Assembly (NCBI RefSeq): GCF_002081715.1
Contig: NZ_MUKP01000015.1
Span: 1-64,000, forward strand
Reading direction: 5' to 3'
DNA: 64,000 bases
From: Nocardia donostiensis
GTDB lineage: Bacteria > Actinomycetota > Actinomycetes > Mycobacteriales > Mycobacteriaceae
A model generated the notes under the pieces. It ran no database searches and was not told the DNA's origin. It saw only the letters and a program-made list of their open reading frames with translations. Below, one piece after another: positions 30,443 through 38,870 of the stretch. Made by a program: the position numbers and the translations under genes. The stretch's first letter is position 1, and each line of letters starts with the position of its first letter.

Positions 30443-32724
30443 TGACGACACCGAAGATCGAACACCTGATCGGCAGTTTCGCCGATGTGCCGCTGACCGA
30501 GCGCGCGCCGCAAGCCGCCGCTGTGGACACCGCACAGGTCGATGCCTTCCTGAAGGCTTCGGCCGCCGCCAACAACTACGCGCCCGAACAGCTGGTGTGG
30601 TCGACGCCCGAAGGTATCGACGTCCCACCGGTGTTCACCAAGGCCGATCGCGACGCCGCCGTTGCCGAGGGCTTCCCCCTCGACAGTGTGCCCGGTATCG
30701 CGCCGTTCGTTCGCGGCCCGTACCCGACGATGTATGTCAACCAGCCGTGGACCATCCGCCAGTACGCGGGCTTCTCCACCGCCGCCGATTCCAACGCCTT
30801 CTACCGACGCAACCTGCAGGCAGGCCAGAAGGGCCTGTCGGTGGCGTTCGACCTGGCCACCCACCGCGGCTACGACTCCGACCATCCACGAGTGCAGGGC
30901 GATGTCGGTATGGCCGGGGTGGCGATCGACTCGATCCTGGACATGCGCCAGCTCTTCGATCACATTCCGCTGGACCAGGTCAGCGTGTCGATGACGATGA
31001 ACGGCGCGGTGCTGCCGATCCTGGCACTGTACGTGGTCGCCGCCGAGGAACAGGGCGTCACTCCCGAACAGCTGGCCGGAACCATTCAGAACGACATTCT
31101 GAAAGAGTTCATGGTCCGCAACACCTACATTTATCCGCCGAAACCGTCGATGCGGATCATCTCCGATATCTTCGCCTACACCAGCGCGAAGATGCCGAAG
31201 TTCAACTCGATCTCGATCTCCGGCTACCACATCCAGGAAGCAGGCGCGACCGCCGACCTGGAGCTGGCCTACACCCTCGCCGACGGCGTCGAATACATCC
31301 GCGCCGGTATCGACGCGGGGATGGCGGTGGACAAGTTCGCGCCGCGGCTGTCGTTCTTCTGGGCGATCGGGATGAACTTCTTCATGGAGGTCGCCAAACT
31401 GCGTGCCGGGCGCTTGCTGTGGAGCGAACTGGTGGCGAAGTTCGACCCGAAGAACCCGAAATCGCTGTCGTTGCGCACCCATTCGCAAACCTCCGGCTGG
31501 TCGCTGACCGCCCAGGACGCCTACAACAATGTGGCGCGCACCTGCATCGAGGCGATGGCCGCGACCCAGGGGCACACCCAGTCGCTGCACACCAACGCCC
31601 TCGACGAGGCGCTGGCCCTGCCGACGGATTTCTCCGCCCGCATCGCCCGCAACACCCAGCTGCTGATCCAGCAGGAGTCCAACACCACCCGGCCGATCGA
31701 CCCCTGGGGCGGCTCCTACTACGTCGAATGGCTCACCCACCAGCTGGCCAACCGGGCCCGCGCGCATATCGCCGAGGTGGAGGCGCACGGCGGTATGGCC
31801 CAAGCCATCGGCGAGGGTATTCCGAAGCTGCGGATCGAGGAGGCCGCCGCCCGCACCCAGGCCCGTATCGACACCGGCCAGCAGCCGGTGATCGGTGTGA
31901 ACAAATACCAGGTGGCCGAGGACCACGAGGTGGAAGTTCTCAAGGTCGAGAACTCCCGGGTGCGCGCCGAGCAGCTGGAGAAGCTGCGGAAACTGCGCGC
32001 CGAACGCGACCAGGACGCGGTGGACCGGGCGTTGCACGCGTTGACCCGCGCCGCGGCCGCCACCGAAGGCGGGATGGAAAACAATCTGCTCGCGCTGGCC
32101 ATCGACGCTGCCCGCGCCAAGGCGACCGTCGGTGAGATCTCCGACGCGCTGGAAAAGGTCTACGGCCGCCATCAAGCCGAGATCCGTACGCTGTCCGGTG
32201 TGTACCGCGACGAGGCAGGCAAGGTCACCAACATCACCACGGCCGGTGACCTGGTCGAAGAATTCGCCGAGGCCGAGGGCCGTCGTCCGCGCATCCTGGT
32301 CGCCAAGATGGGCCAGGACGGCCACGACCGCGGTCAGAAGGTGATCGCGACGGCCTTCGCCGATCTGGGTTTCGACGTCGACGTGGGCCCGCTGTTCCAG
32401 ACCCCGGAAGAGGTGGCGCGCCAGGCCGCCGACAACGACGTGCACGTTGTCGGTGTGTCGTCGCTGGCGGCCGGTCACCTCACGCTGGTGCCCGCCCTGC
32501 GGCAGGCACTGGCCGATGTCGGCAGGCCCGACATCATGGTCATCGTCGGTGGTGTCATCCCGCCCGGTGACTTCGACGAGTTGTACGCCGCCGGGGCTGC
32601 CGCGATCTTCCCGCCGGGCACGGTCATCGCCGATGCGGCGATCGATCTGCTGCGCAAGCTGGCCGCCGAACTCGGCCACGAGATCGGGGCGGCGGGCAGC
32701 TCGACCGAGACAGACAACTCGTAA
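30442..32724 (+). CDS. mutB: methylmalonyl-CoA mutase large (alpha) subunit
   Basis: 760 residues. The barrel shows [23 protein letters not shown] and [23 protein letters not shown]; the C-terminal B12-binding domain holds D626-G-H628-D-R-G631 (cobalt-binding His628) and later [12 protein letters not shown]. This is the catalytic, adenosylcobalamin-dependent subunit. It is coupled at both ends: 1-bp overlap with mutA and TAATG overlap with meaB. No B12 riboswitch was seen upstream of the operon. Confidence 0.97.
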   Translation: MTTPKIEHLIGSFADVPLTERAPQAAAVDTAQVDAFLKASAAANNYAPEQLVWSTPEGIDVPPVFTKADRDAAVAEGFPLDSVPGIAPFVRGPYPTMYVNQPWTIRQYAGFSTAADSNAFYRRNLQAGQKGLSVAFDLATHRGYDSDHPRVQGDVGMAGVAIDSILDMRQLFDHIPLDQVSVSMTMNGAVLPILALYVVAAEEQGVTPEQLAGTIQNDILKEFMVRNTYIYPPKPSMRIISDIFAYTSAKMPKFNSISISGYHIQEAGATADLELAYTLADGVEYIRAGIDAGMAVDKFAPRLSFFWAIGMNFFMEVAKLRAGRLLWSELVAKFDPKNPKSLSLRTHSQTSGWSLTAQDAYNNVARTCIEAMAATQGHTQSLHTNALDEALALPTDFSARIARNTQLLIQQESNTTRPIDPWGGSYYVEWLTHQLANRARAHIAEVEAHGGMAQAIGEGIPKLRIEEAAARTQARIDTGQQPVIGVNKYQVAEDHEVEVLKVENSRVRAEQLEKLRKLRAERDQDAVDRALHALTRAAAATEGGMENNLLALAIDAARAKATVGEISDALEKVYGRHQAEIRTLSGVYRDEAGKVTNITTAGDLVEEFAEAEGRRPRILVAKMGQDGHDRGQKVIATAFADLGFDVDVGPLFQTPEEVARQAADNDVHVVGVSSLAAGHLTLVPALRQALADVGRPDIMVIVGGVIPPGDFDELYAAGAAAIFPPGTVIADAAIDLLRKLAAELGHEIGAAGSSTETDNS

Positions 32725-33716
32725 TGAGCAGGCGCGTCATCGATGTGGACGCGCTCGCGCAGGCGGTCCGCCAGGGGGAGCGGGCCGCTGTGGCGCGGGC
32801 GATCACCTTGGTCGAATCGACCAGGGCCGATCACCGGGAGCAGGCTCAGCGGCTGCTGCTGCAGCTGACCCCGGCGACCGGGGCGGTGGTGTCGAACCGG
32901 GTCGGCATCACCGGTGTTCCTGGCGTCGGGAAGTCGACGTTCATCGACGCGCTCGGCATGTACCTGATCGGTCAGGGTCACCGCGTCGCCGTACTGGCCG
33001 TTGACCCGTCGTCCACCCGCACCGGTGGCTCCATTCTCGGTGACAAGACCCGGATGGCTCGCCTGTCGGTGGAACCGGATGCCTATATCCGTCCCTCACC
33101 CACCGCGGGCACGCTCGGCGGCGTGGCCAAAGCAACCCGCGAGACGATCGTGCTGCTCGAAGCCGCGGGCTACGACGTGATCCTGGTGGAAACCGTCGGC
33201 GTCGGCCAGTCCGAGGTGACGGTGGCGAATATGGTCGACGTGTTCTGCTTCCTCACCCTGGCCCGCACCGGCGATCAGTTGCAGGGCATCAAGAAAGGTG
33301 TGCTCGAGCTGGCCGACCTGGTCGCGGTGAACAAGGCCGACGGCAAACATCAGATGGAGGCCAAGTCCGCGGCACGGGAATTGAGCGGCGCGATGCGGCT
33401 GATTCATCCGCATGACGCGCTGTGGCGTCCGCCGGTGCTCACCATGAGCGGGCTGGAAGGCACCGGGCTGGAGAAATTCTGGTCTACCGTGCTCGAGCAC
33501 CGCAGAGTGCTCACCGACGCGGGCGAATTCGCCGAAAAACGCCGCCGCCAGCAGGTCGATTGGACCTGGACCATGGTCCACGATCAGTTGCTGCGCCGGC
33601 TGGCCGATAACCCGAAGGTGCAAGCCATTCGCGGCGACGTCGAGCAGCAGGTGCGTGCGGGAACCCTGACCGCAGCTCTGGCAGCCGAGCAGCTCTTGGA
33701 CGCATTCGACAGCTGA
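32724..33716 (+). CDS. meaB: MeaB/ArgK GTPase, mutase chaperone
   Basis: 330 residues. G1 motif GVPGVGKS, DPSSTRTGGSILGDKTRM and the switch/G3 segment VETVGVGQSE, with NKADG as the G4 motif, are those of the MeaB G3E-type GTPases. It guards methylmalonyl-CoA mutase, gating B12 loading and protecting the enzyme from inactivation. In M. tuberculosis the toxin-antitoxin pair mazEF (Rv1494-Rv1495) stands between mutB and this gene; here the genes overlap directly. A very strong hairpin follows. Confidence 0.96.
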   Translation: MSRRVIDVDALAQAVRQGERAAVARAITLVESTRADHREQAQRLLLQLTPATGAVVSNRVGITGVPGVGKSTFIDALGMYLIGQGHRVAVLAVDPSSTRTGGSILGDKTRMARLSVEPDAYIRPSPTAGTLGGVAKATRETIVLLEAAGYDVILVETVGVGQSEVTVANMVDVFCFLTLARTGDQLQGIKKGVLELADLVAVNKADGKHQMEAKSAARELSGAMRLIHPHDALWRPPVLTMSGLEGTGLEKFWSTVLEHRRVLTDAGEFAEKRRRQQVDWTWTMVHDQLLRRLADNPKVQAIRGDVEQQVRAGTLTAALAAEQLLDAFDS

Positions 33717-33735
33717 ACAACCGAGGCAGGACGAC

Positions 33736-33772
33736 CGGCCGGCGGACAGCGCACGTTGCTGTCCGCCGGCCG
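33736..33772 (+). terminator. strong terminator of the mut operon
   Basis: A 15-bp perfect stem (GGCCGGCGGACAGC and complement, extended by one C-G pair) around the loop GCACGTT, 20 bp after the meaB stop. Confidence 0.75.
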
Positions 33773-33811
33773 CGTACGCACCTGCCATGCCCGTCCGTCA
33801 ACTTGCGGCAA

Positions 33812-33852
33812 AAATATTGCTGCCACAGAAATATTGCCGGTACGGAAATATT
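33812..33852. promoter_or_regulatory. three AAATATT repeats spaced exactly 17 bp
   Basis: AAATATT occurs at 33812, 33829 and 33846. The last two also form an imperfect palindrome, CAGAAATATT ... AAATATTCTG. The set ends 17 bp before the TetR start codon in otherwise GC-rich DNA. This is the expected form of an autoregulatory TetR operator, possibly with a third half-site for a second dimer. Confidence 0.6.
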
Positions 33853-33868
33853 CTGTGAGGCTATCTAC

Positions 33869-34486
33869 ATGGATGGAGATGCCCTCGGCCTGCGGGAACG
33901 TAAGAAGGCTGAGAAGCGGCTGGAGTTGAGTCTGGCCACGATCCGGTTGGTGATCGACAACGGCTGGAATACGGTCTCCGTCGCCGATATCGCCGCTGCG
34001 GCAGGCGTTTCCGAACGCACCTTCCGCAACTACTTCAGCAGCAAAGCGGAAGCTGTGGCCTCCCGGCACCTGGACCGGATGCGCCGGATCTGCGAGGAGC
34101 TTCGCTCTCGCCCTGTTGGGGAGCCGTTGTGGGCGGCGCTACCCGGTGCGGTGCTCGCTGAGTTCGAACTGGGTGAAGGCGGTGTCGCTGCCGGTCCGGG
34201 GACCGGTTCGCACTGGGCGGAGGGGGTGCGGCGAATGGTCGCTGAGCCAGCGGTGCGGGGCGCGATTCTCGAAGCCGACGCAGTAGCTCGGGACGAACTG
34301 GCCGCTGTGATCGCCGAACGCGTCGGTGCCGACGTACAGCGCGATGTGTACCCGAAACTGGTGGCCGCCGTAGTCAGCACCGCCTGCTCGGTCGCCGCCG
34401 AACACGCGATCACTACCGAAACTCCCGATTCTGATGCCGTGATCCTGCGCGACATTCTGACGATGCTGGCGGCGGGGCTGCCGTGA
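33869..34486 (+). CDS. TetR-family transcriptional regulator
   Basis: 205 residues from ATG 33869. The N-terminal DNA-binding domain is clear: KRLELSLATIRLVIDNGWNTVSVADIAAAAGVSERTFRNYFSSK. The rest is an all-helical ligand domain without recognisable specificity. It resembles the acyl/mycofactocin-type TetR layout, but the ligand is unknown. Its 3' end overlaps that of the convergent amidohydrolase by 74 bp. An ordered operator candidate lies directly upstream. Confidence 0.88.
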   Translation: MDGDALGLRERKKAEKRLELSLATIRLVIDNGWNTVSVADIAAAAGVSERTFRNYFSSKAEAVASRHLDRMRRICEELRSRPVGEPLWAALPGAVLAEFELGEGGVAAGPGTGSHWAEGVRRMVAEPAVRGAILEADAVARDELAAVIAERVGADVQRDVYPKLVAAVVSTACSVAAEHAITTETPDSDAVILRDILTMLAAGLP

Positions 34487-35357
34487 GTCCGAACAGCGCC
34501 GCCGCATTGTGGTGACAGACGTGTCGTAGCCAGTCGTCGCCGAGACCGAGGCGCTCCAGTGCGGCCAGTGCGTGCTGGTACGGGTAGGGGATGTTCGGGA
34601 AATCGCTGCCGAACAGGATGCGGTCGCCCAGATCGAGCAGCCGGCCGCGGTCGCTGGCCGGGAACGGGATATCGGCTTCGGTGAAATCGGTGAACGCCAT
34701 GGTGGTGTCCAGGTGTACGCCCGGGTATCGCTGCGCCAAGTCGAGGAAGTCGCGGTACTCGGGCATACCCATATGCGCGATGATCAGCCGCAGTCGCGGG
34801 AACCGGCGCAGCAGTTCGGTGATCGGTTCCGGTCCGGTGAACGTGCCCGGCGCCGGACCCGAACCGCAATGGATCAGCACCGGGACACCGGCGTCCGCCA
34901 GGGCGCCCCAGACCAGGTCGAGCAGCGGGTCGTTCGGATCATAATCGCCGACCTGGATGTGACACTTGAAGATCCGGGCACCCCGCGAGAGCGCGGTTGC
35001 CACATACTCGGCCGCATCCGGTTCCGGATAGAAGGTCGCGGTGTGCAGGCAGTCGGGTACTCGTCCGGCGAAGTCGGCGGCCCAATCGTTTAGCCATGCA
35101 GCCATCGCCGGTTTGTGCGGATACACCAGCGACGTGAACGCACGCACACCGAAACCGCGCAACGTCGCCAACCGCACCGATTCCTCGTCGCGATAGGTGA
35201 TCGGCCACGGCCGCCCGGTCAGCGGCCCCGCCGAATCGAAATACGCCCACACCTTGCGCAACACCCGCTCCGGCATGAAATGCGTATGTATGTCGATGAG
35301 CCCGGGCAGGCCGAGCCTGCGGTACAACTCGTCGGAAGAGGTGTGCGTGCCGGTCAC
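34413..35357 (-). CDS. amidohydrolase-2 family metal-dependent hydrolase
   Basis: 314 residues; GTG start in a GTGA overlap with the preceding micro-ORF. The metal-binding HxH (DIHTHFMPE), a central His (IHCGSGPAPG), HMG (IIAHMGMPEY) and the C-terminal Asp (FGSDFPN) identify the amidohydrolase-2 (ACMSD-like) family, which includes decarboxylases and lactonases. The substrate is unknown. Coupling with a nucleoside hydrolase suggests base or nucleoside degradation, but this is inference. The last 24 codons overlap the opposing TetR gene. Confidence 0.85.
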   Translation of the reverse strand: MTGTHTSSDELYRRLGLPGLIDIHTHFMPERVLRKVWAYFDSAGPLTGRPWPITYRDEESVRLATLRGFGVRAFTSLVYPHKPAMAAWLNDWAADFAGRVPDCLHTATFYPEPDAAEYVATALSRGARIFKCHIQVGDYDPNDPLLDLVWGALADAGVPVLIHCGSGPAPGTFTGPEPITELLRRFPRLRLIIAHMGMPEYRDFLDLAQRYPGVHLDTTMAFTDFTEADIPFPASDRGRLLDLGDRILFGSDFPNIPYPYQHALAALERLGLGDDWLRHVCHHNAAALFGLTAAPPPASSECRAGSRHQNREFR

Positions 35358-35502
35358 CGAGCCTCCCCGATTACCGTGGCAACAGGGCTGGTAGCGCCGC
35401 CGGACGGGTACACCAACTCGTAGGTAAGAGTGTGCGCGCCGGTCATCGCGCCTGCCCGGAGACCGCCGTAACAGGGCTGGGAGCGGCGCTGGGCGGGTAT
35501 AC
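35341..35502. repeat. tandem duplication at the hydrolase gene junction
   Basis: 35341-35413 and 35430-35502 are about 78% identical at an offset of 89 bp (shared blocks GTGTGCG.GCCGGTCA, AACAGGGCTGG, GGGCGGGTA-like). The unit spans the end of the nucleoside hydrolase gene and the start of the amidohydrolase gene, so the middle copy makes a chimeric short frame. Confidence 0.75.
35354..35446 (-). CDS. 30-codon micro-ORF created by junction duplication
   Basis: It starts MTGAHTL (like the amidohydrolase start MTGTHTS) and ends VYPSGGATSPVATVIGEAR (like the nucleoside hydrolase end VYPPSAAPSPVTAVSGQAR). It overlaps its neighbours by ATGA and GTGA, so ribosomes could pass through all three. Probably only a coupling relic with no function of its own. 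Confidence 0.4.
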   Translation of the reverse strand: MTGAHTLTYELVYPSGGATSPVATVIGEAR

Positions 35503-36522
35503 GCGGCGGGCGAAATCGCCGACCCGTTCGATCAGCCGGTCGAAGAACCGTTCCTGATCGGTGCCGACCACGATATCGGCGTTGGGTGGGCGGCCCCACA
35601 TACCCGCCCAGTCGGCCACCGTGGTGGCGCGCGTGAGCGTGCCTGCCAGTTCGACGCCCACCGTCGCGGGCCGCATCCGGGCCAGGCTCGGGTCCAGCGC
35701 GACGGCCGCGGCGAACGGGTCGTGCATATGCGCCAGATAACCCTGGTCGTAGGCGTGGTGGAAATCGAAGTAGAACCGCACCGCGTCGGTGAGATGCCGA
35801 ATGATCGGGTTGCTCGTCACCGAGGATGCGCCCGGTGCATCGTTCGGCGACACCGTCTCCACCGGGAAACTCCCGGCGCGGGCAGCCAGGCGAGTCAGGT
35901 GCGCGGGACGCATCTCGATGGTTTCGGTGATGTCGAGTGCGCAGACGATGGGCCGCCGGTCCGCCGGTGCCGCGGAGAAGGCATCGAACACCTCCTTGGC
36001 GGCCTCGGGGTCCACATGCACATTCCACTCGTTGGTCGGTGTGGTGTTACCAGGATGGTTGAACGCACCGCCCATGATCACCAGACGACGCAGCAGCCGC
36101 GGCAGTCGCGGCTCCGCGCGCAACGCCAGCGCCAGATTCGTCAGCGGCCCGGTGCACAACCCGATGAGCTGCCCCGGACGCTCCCGCGCAAGTTCCACCC
36201 ACATCCGCGCCGCATCGCGTCTGGACACCGCGCGCGTAGGCGTGGGCAGTTCGGCGTACCCGACACCGCACGGCCCGTGGGTGTCCTCGGTGGTGCGCAG
36301 CGGTATCGCCAGCGGTTCGGCCGCGCCGAGAGCCACCTCGATCTCCGGCGCCCGGCACACCTGCAGCCACGCCAGATTGTTCACCGCGACCTGCGCCGCC
36401 CCCACATTCCCCGCGGTCGACGCGATCCCCACGATCTCGGCCTCGGGGCTGGCCAGCAGGTACAGCAATGCCAGCGAGTCGTCCACCCCGGTGTCCACAT
36501 CGACGATGATCTGCTGTCGCAC
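35443..36522 (-). CDS. inosine-uridine-preferring nucleoside hydrolase family protein
   Basis: 359 residues. The N-terminal calcium-binding motif VDVDTGVDDSLALL (Asp8, Asp10, Asp14, Asp15) and the later LVIMGGAFNHPGN and NEWNVHVDPEAA are the nucleoside hydrolase signature. These enzymes split ribonucleosides into base and ribose. Base specificity is not evident. It is the first gene of a coupled unit with the micro-ORF and amidohydrolase. Confidence 0.9.
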   Translation of the reverse strand: MRQQIIVDVDTGVDDSLALLYLLASPEAEIVGIASTAGNVGAAQVAVNNLAWLQVCRAPEIEVALGAAEPLAIPLRTTEDTHGPCGVGYAELPTPTRAVSRRDAARMWVELARERPGQLIGLCTGPLTNLALALRAEPRLPRLLRRLVIMGGAFNHPGNTTPTNEWNVHVDPEAAKEVFDAFSAAPADRRPIVCALDITETIEMRPAHLTRLAARAGSFPVETVSPNDAPGASSVTSNPIIRHLTDAVRFYFDFHHAYDQGYLAHMHDPFAAAVALDPSLARMRPATVGVELAGTLTRATTVADWAGMWGRPPNADIVVGTDQERFFDRLIERVGDFARRVYPPSAAPSPVTAVSGQAR

Positions 36523-36746
36523 GGCTCGAGCCTAGCCAGCGCCCCGCAGGCTCCTGCCGCGGCCCATCCTCGCGGGTATCAGCCGCGGCCAGAAGCGGCG
36601 AGCAGCGCCCACATCGGCAGCGTCGCGGCCAGACGGCGTGCGGCCATTGTCAGGCCAGGCGAAATACCGGCGCCAACGCCACTTGCTGCCCGGGTGCGGG
36701 GTAGAGCGGTATTGGTGGTGCAGCTGCCCACACCGAGTACACCGCA

Positions 36747-37038
36747 ATGATGTACCGGCGATCTCAGCGAGGTAAGGGCTGGCAGCTTTGCGTTTTCGTT
36801 CTTCACGCGCATGTGGTTTTCACCACCGGGCATCGGGTGTTCACGGCGCGGTACCTGTCACGGTTGGCTCAAAGGCGTTTCCTCGCGGTGGTTGCGGCAG
36901 GAGTTCCTCGAACTGGTCCAGCACTACCGGCGGGCACAACACTTGTGGTTCGGCTCCTACTTCGCGGGGCCGGTCGATGGCGCTGCGATCTCGGTGCTGT
37001 GGCAGTACATCGAACAGCAGAACCGTCCGGTTCAGCTC
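36747..37038 (+). pseudogene. IS200/IS605-family TnpA relic
   Basis: Two pieces of a Y1 transposase in different frames. The first (from ATG 36747) reads VLHAHVVFTTGHRVFTARYLSRL, the TnpA N-terminus. The second, one frame over, reads LKGVSSRWLRQEF then LWFGSYFAGPVDGAAISVLW and YIEQQNRP. The join lacks about 45-50 codons including the HxH metal site (HUH), while the Tyr of YIEQQ is kept. So it cannot transpose. No tnpB remains. Confidence 0.75.
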
Positions 37039-37084
37039 ACACTCGACCCTGGCGGGGTCCCGCGTGGGCCTTCACCACCGCCCC

Positions 37085-37125
37085 TGAAGTACGGCACAAT
37101 AGCCTACCTTCCGGTAGCCGATCGA
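37085..37125 (+). repeat. possible right-end scar of the IS200-type relic
   Basis: The sequence CCCTGAAGTACGGC ... TAGCCTACCTTCCGGTAGCC follows the tnpA relic. The small hairpin CTACC-TTCC-GGTAG and its surroundings recur at 63377-63415, suggesting both are ends of related elements. Confidence 0.4.
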
Positions 37126-37151
37126 GATGGTGCCGAAACCACACCCGCCGG

Positions 37152-37238
37152 CTACCAGGTGTAGCCGAGGAACAGCAGGTGCACGACGGTCGGGTCGGCG
37201 AATACCCGGTACAGCACTTTGCCAGGGTAAGCCGCGGT
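37152..37238 (-). pseudogene. possible C-terminal fragment of a RelE/ParE-like toxin
   Basis: Directly downstream of the SDR stop, an open stretch without start reads AYPGKVLYRVFADPTVVHLL then FLGYTW and stop. This resembles the last strands of RelE/ParE-type toxins. It is short and the match is from memory, so low confidence. Confidence 0.25.
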
Positions 37239-37239
37239 T

Positions 37240-38670
37240 TCACCAGGGCGAGGGCCGGTAGTCCTTGAGGAAGCAGCCGAACAGGTCGACGCCGTTCTCG
37301 CCCTGCACGATCGGGTCGTAGACGCGGGCGGCGCCGTCGACCAGGTCCAGCGGCGCGCGGAATCCTTCTTCGGCGAGCCGGATCTTGGTGTAGTGCGGGC
37401 GTTCGTCGGTGATCCACCCGGTGTCCACGGCGGTCATCAGGATGCCGTCGGACTCGAACATCTCCCTGGCGCTGGTGCGGGTCAGCATGTTCAGGGCCGC
37501 TTTGGCCATATTCGTGTGCGGATGGCCTGGCCCCTTGTAGCCGCGACCGAACTGGCCCTCCATCGCCGAAACATTGACCACATATTTACGTCGCGCCTGC
37601 GCGGCAGCCATCGCTGGACGCAGCCGCGACACCAGGATGAACGGGGCGACCGAATTGCACAGTTGCACCTCCAGCAGTTCGGTCGGATCGACCTCGCCGA
37701 CGGTTTGCACCCAGCTGTTGGTGTGTGCCAGATCCGGGACCAGCCCGCCGGCATCGATCGCTACACCGCGCGAAATACGTTCCGGGGTGGCGGATCCGGC
37801 GATCAAGGCGAGTTCGGCTACCTCGGCGCCGGACAGCGTCGGCGTGAGCGAGCTGGTGAGCGCGCTCGGATGCGCCTGCATGGTCTTGCCGAAGGTCACC
37901 GTCTCGGGCAGCTGCCCGGCGGGCAGTGGCGCGGATTCGGCTTCCACCAGGGCGCTGTAGGCGCCGGGGGAGCGGCGCACGGTCTGCGCCGCGTTGTTGA
38001 TGAGGATATCGAGCGGACCCGCGGCGGCCACATCGTCGGCGAGGGCGACCACCTGGGATGGGTCGCGCAGATCGATACCGACGATGCGCAGCCGGTGCAG
38101 CCAATCCGCACTGTCGGGCTGGGCCGCGAACCGGCGGATCGCGTCGTTGGGGAAACGGGTGGTGATGGTGGTGTGCGCGCCGTCGCGCAGCAGCCGCAAC
38201 GCGATGTACATGCCGATTTTCGCGCGCCCGCCGGTCAGCAGTGCCCGCCTGCCGGTCAGGTCGGTGCTGGCGTCGCGGCGCGCATGGCTCATGGCCGCGC
38301 AGTCCGGGCACAGCTGGTGGTAGAAGGCGTCGACCCTGGTGTATTTCTCTTTGCAGATGTAGCAGGGACGCGGCCGCAGCAGGGTGCCCGCGCTGGCCCC
38401 GGTCGCCGTCGAGCTGATCGGGATGCCCGCGGTCTCGTCATCGATCCGAGTCGGGGAGCCGGTTGCGGTGGCGGCCACCACGGCGCGGTCGGCGGCGGCC
38501 ACCGCGGCACGGGCGGTCGCGCGCCTGCGCTGCTTGAGCTTTTTGAACATATGACCGACGGCGTGCTGCACCGCCACCGCGTCCGGATGGTCCTTGTCCA
38601 GCGCCGCGGCCTGGTCCAGTACACGTAAGCAGGTGGTGAGGTCGTCCGGATCGATATTCGTTTCGGCCAT
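37240..38670 (-). CDS. SDR-fold protein with N-terminal zinc-ribbon-like module
   Basis: 476 residues, far longer than a usual SDR (about 250). Residues 1-100 are helical, then Cys103/Cys106 and Cys121/Cys124 (CYIC ... CPDC) form a likely zinc site. The Rossmann domain starts at LLTGGRAKIGMYIALRLL, with NNAAQ as the NAG-type motif and VNVSAMEG holding the Ser. At the catalytic site the usual Tyr (four before Lys390) is Thr386 (PHTNMAK); a Tyr378 lies nearby. So it is either a non-standard oxidoreductase or a non-catalytic relative. It is divergent from the acyl-CoA dehydrogenase gene. Confidence 0.8.
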   Translation of the reverse strand: MAETNIDPDDLTTCLRVLDQAAALDKDHPDAVAVQHAVGHMFKKLKQRRRATARAAVAAADRAVVAATATGSPTRIDDETAGIPISSTATGASAGTLLRPRPCYICKEKYTRVDAFYHQLCPDCAAMSHARRDASTDLTGRRALLTGGRAKIGMYIALRLLRDGAHTTITTRFPNDAIRRFAAQPDSADWLHRLRIVGIDLRDPSQVVALADDVAAAGPLDILINNAAQTVRRSPGAYSALVEAESAPLPAGQLPETVTFGKTMQAHPSALTSSLTPTLSGAEVAELALIAGSATPERISRGVAIDAGGLVPDLAHTNSWVQTVGEVDPTELLEVQLCNSVAPFILVSRLRPAMAAAQARRKYVVNVSAMEGQFGRGYKGPGHPHTNMAKAALNMLTRTSAREMFESDGILMTAVDTGWITDERPHYTKIRLAEEGFRAPLDLVDGAARVYDPIVQGENGVDLFGCFLKDYRPSPW

Positions 38671-38870
38671 CTGGAGTGGAGGCGTCCTTCATGAGCTGGG
38701 CAAGCAACCGAGCCATTCTGACAAACAGTGCGGTCCCGTCGGCCGGTCGCCCTGCTCGGAAGACAGTTTCCGACACTTGTTGACAGAGCGCCAATAGTTC
38801 GGAAGAGTTCGACGCGAACGCCTCCGGCGACGACCGCGCCGGGATGGGCAGACGAGCAGAGGACGCGATG

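Noticed and set aside
28577..30628. 683-codon open frame on the minus strand over mutA
   Set aside because: Antisense shadow of mutA, with no motifs and low-complexity Arg/Gly content.
30256..32679. 807-codon open frame on the minus strand over mutB
   Set aside because: It runs antisense to a certain gene and results from G/C-rich third positions; its protein is Gly/Val/His/Arg-rich without motifs.
36747..37268. 173-codon frame as an intact gene
   Set aside because: Only its first 35 codons match a family (TnpA); the matching continuation is in another frame, so it is a pseudogene.
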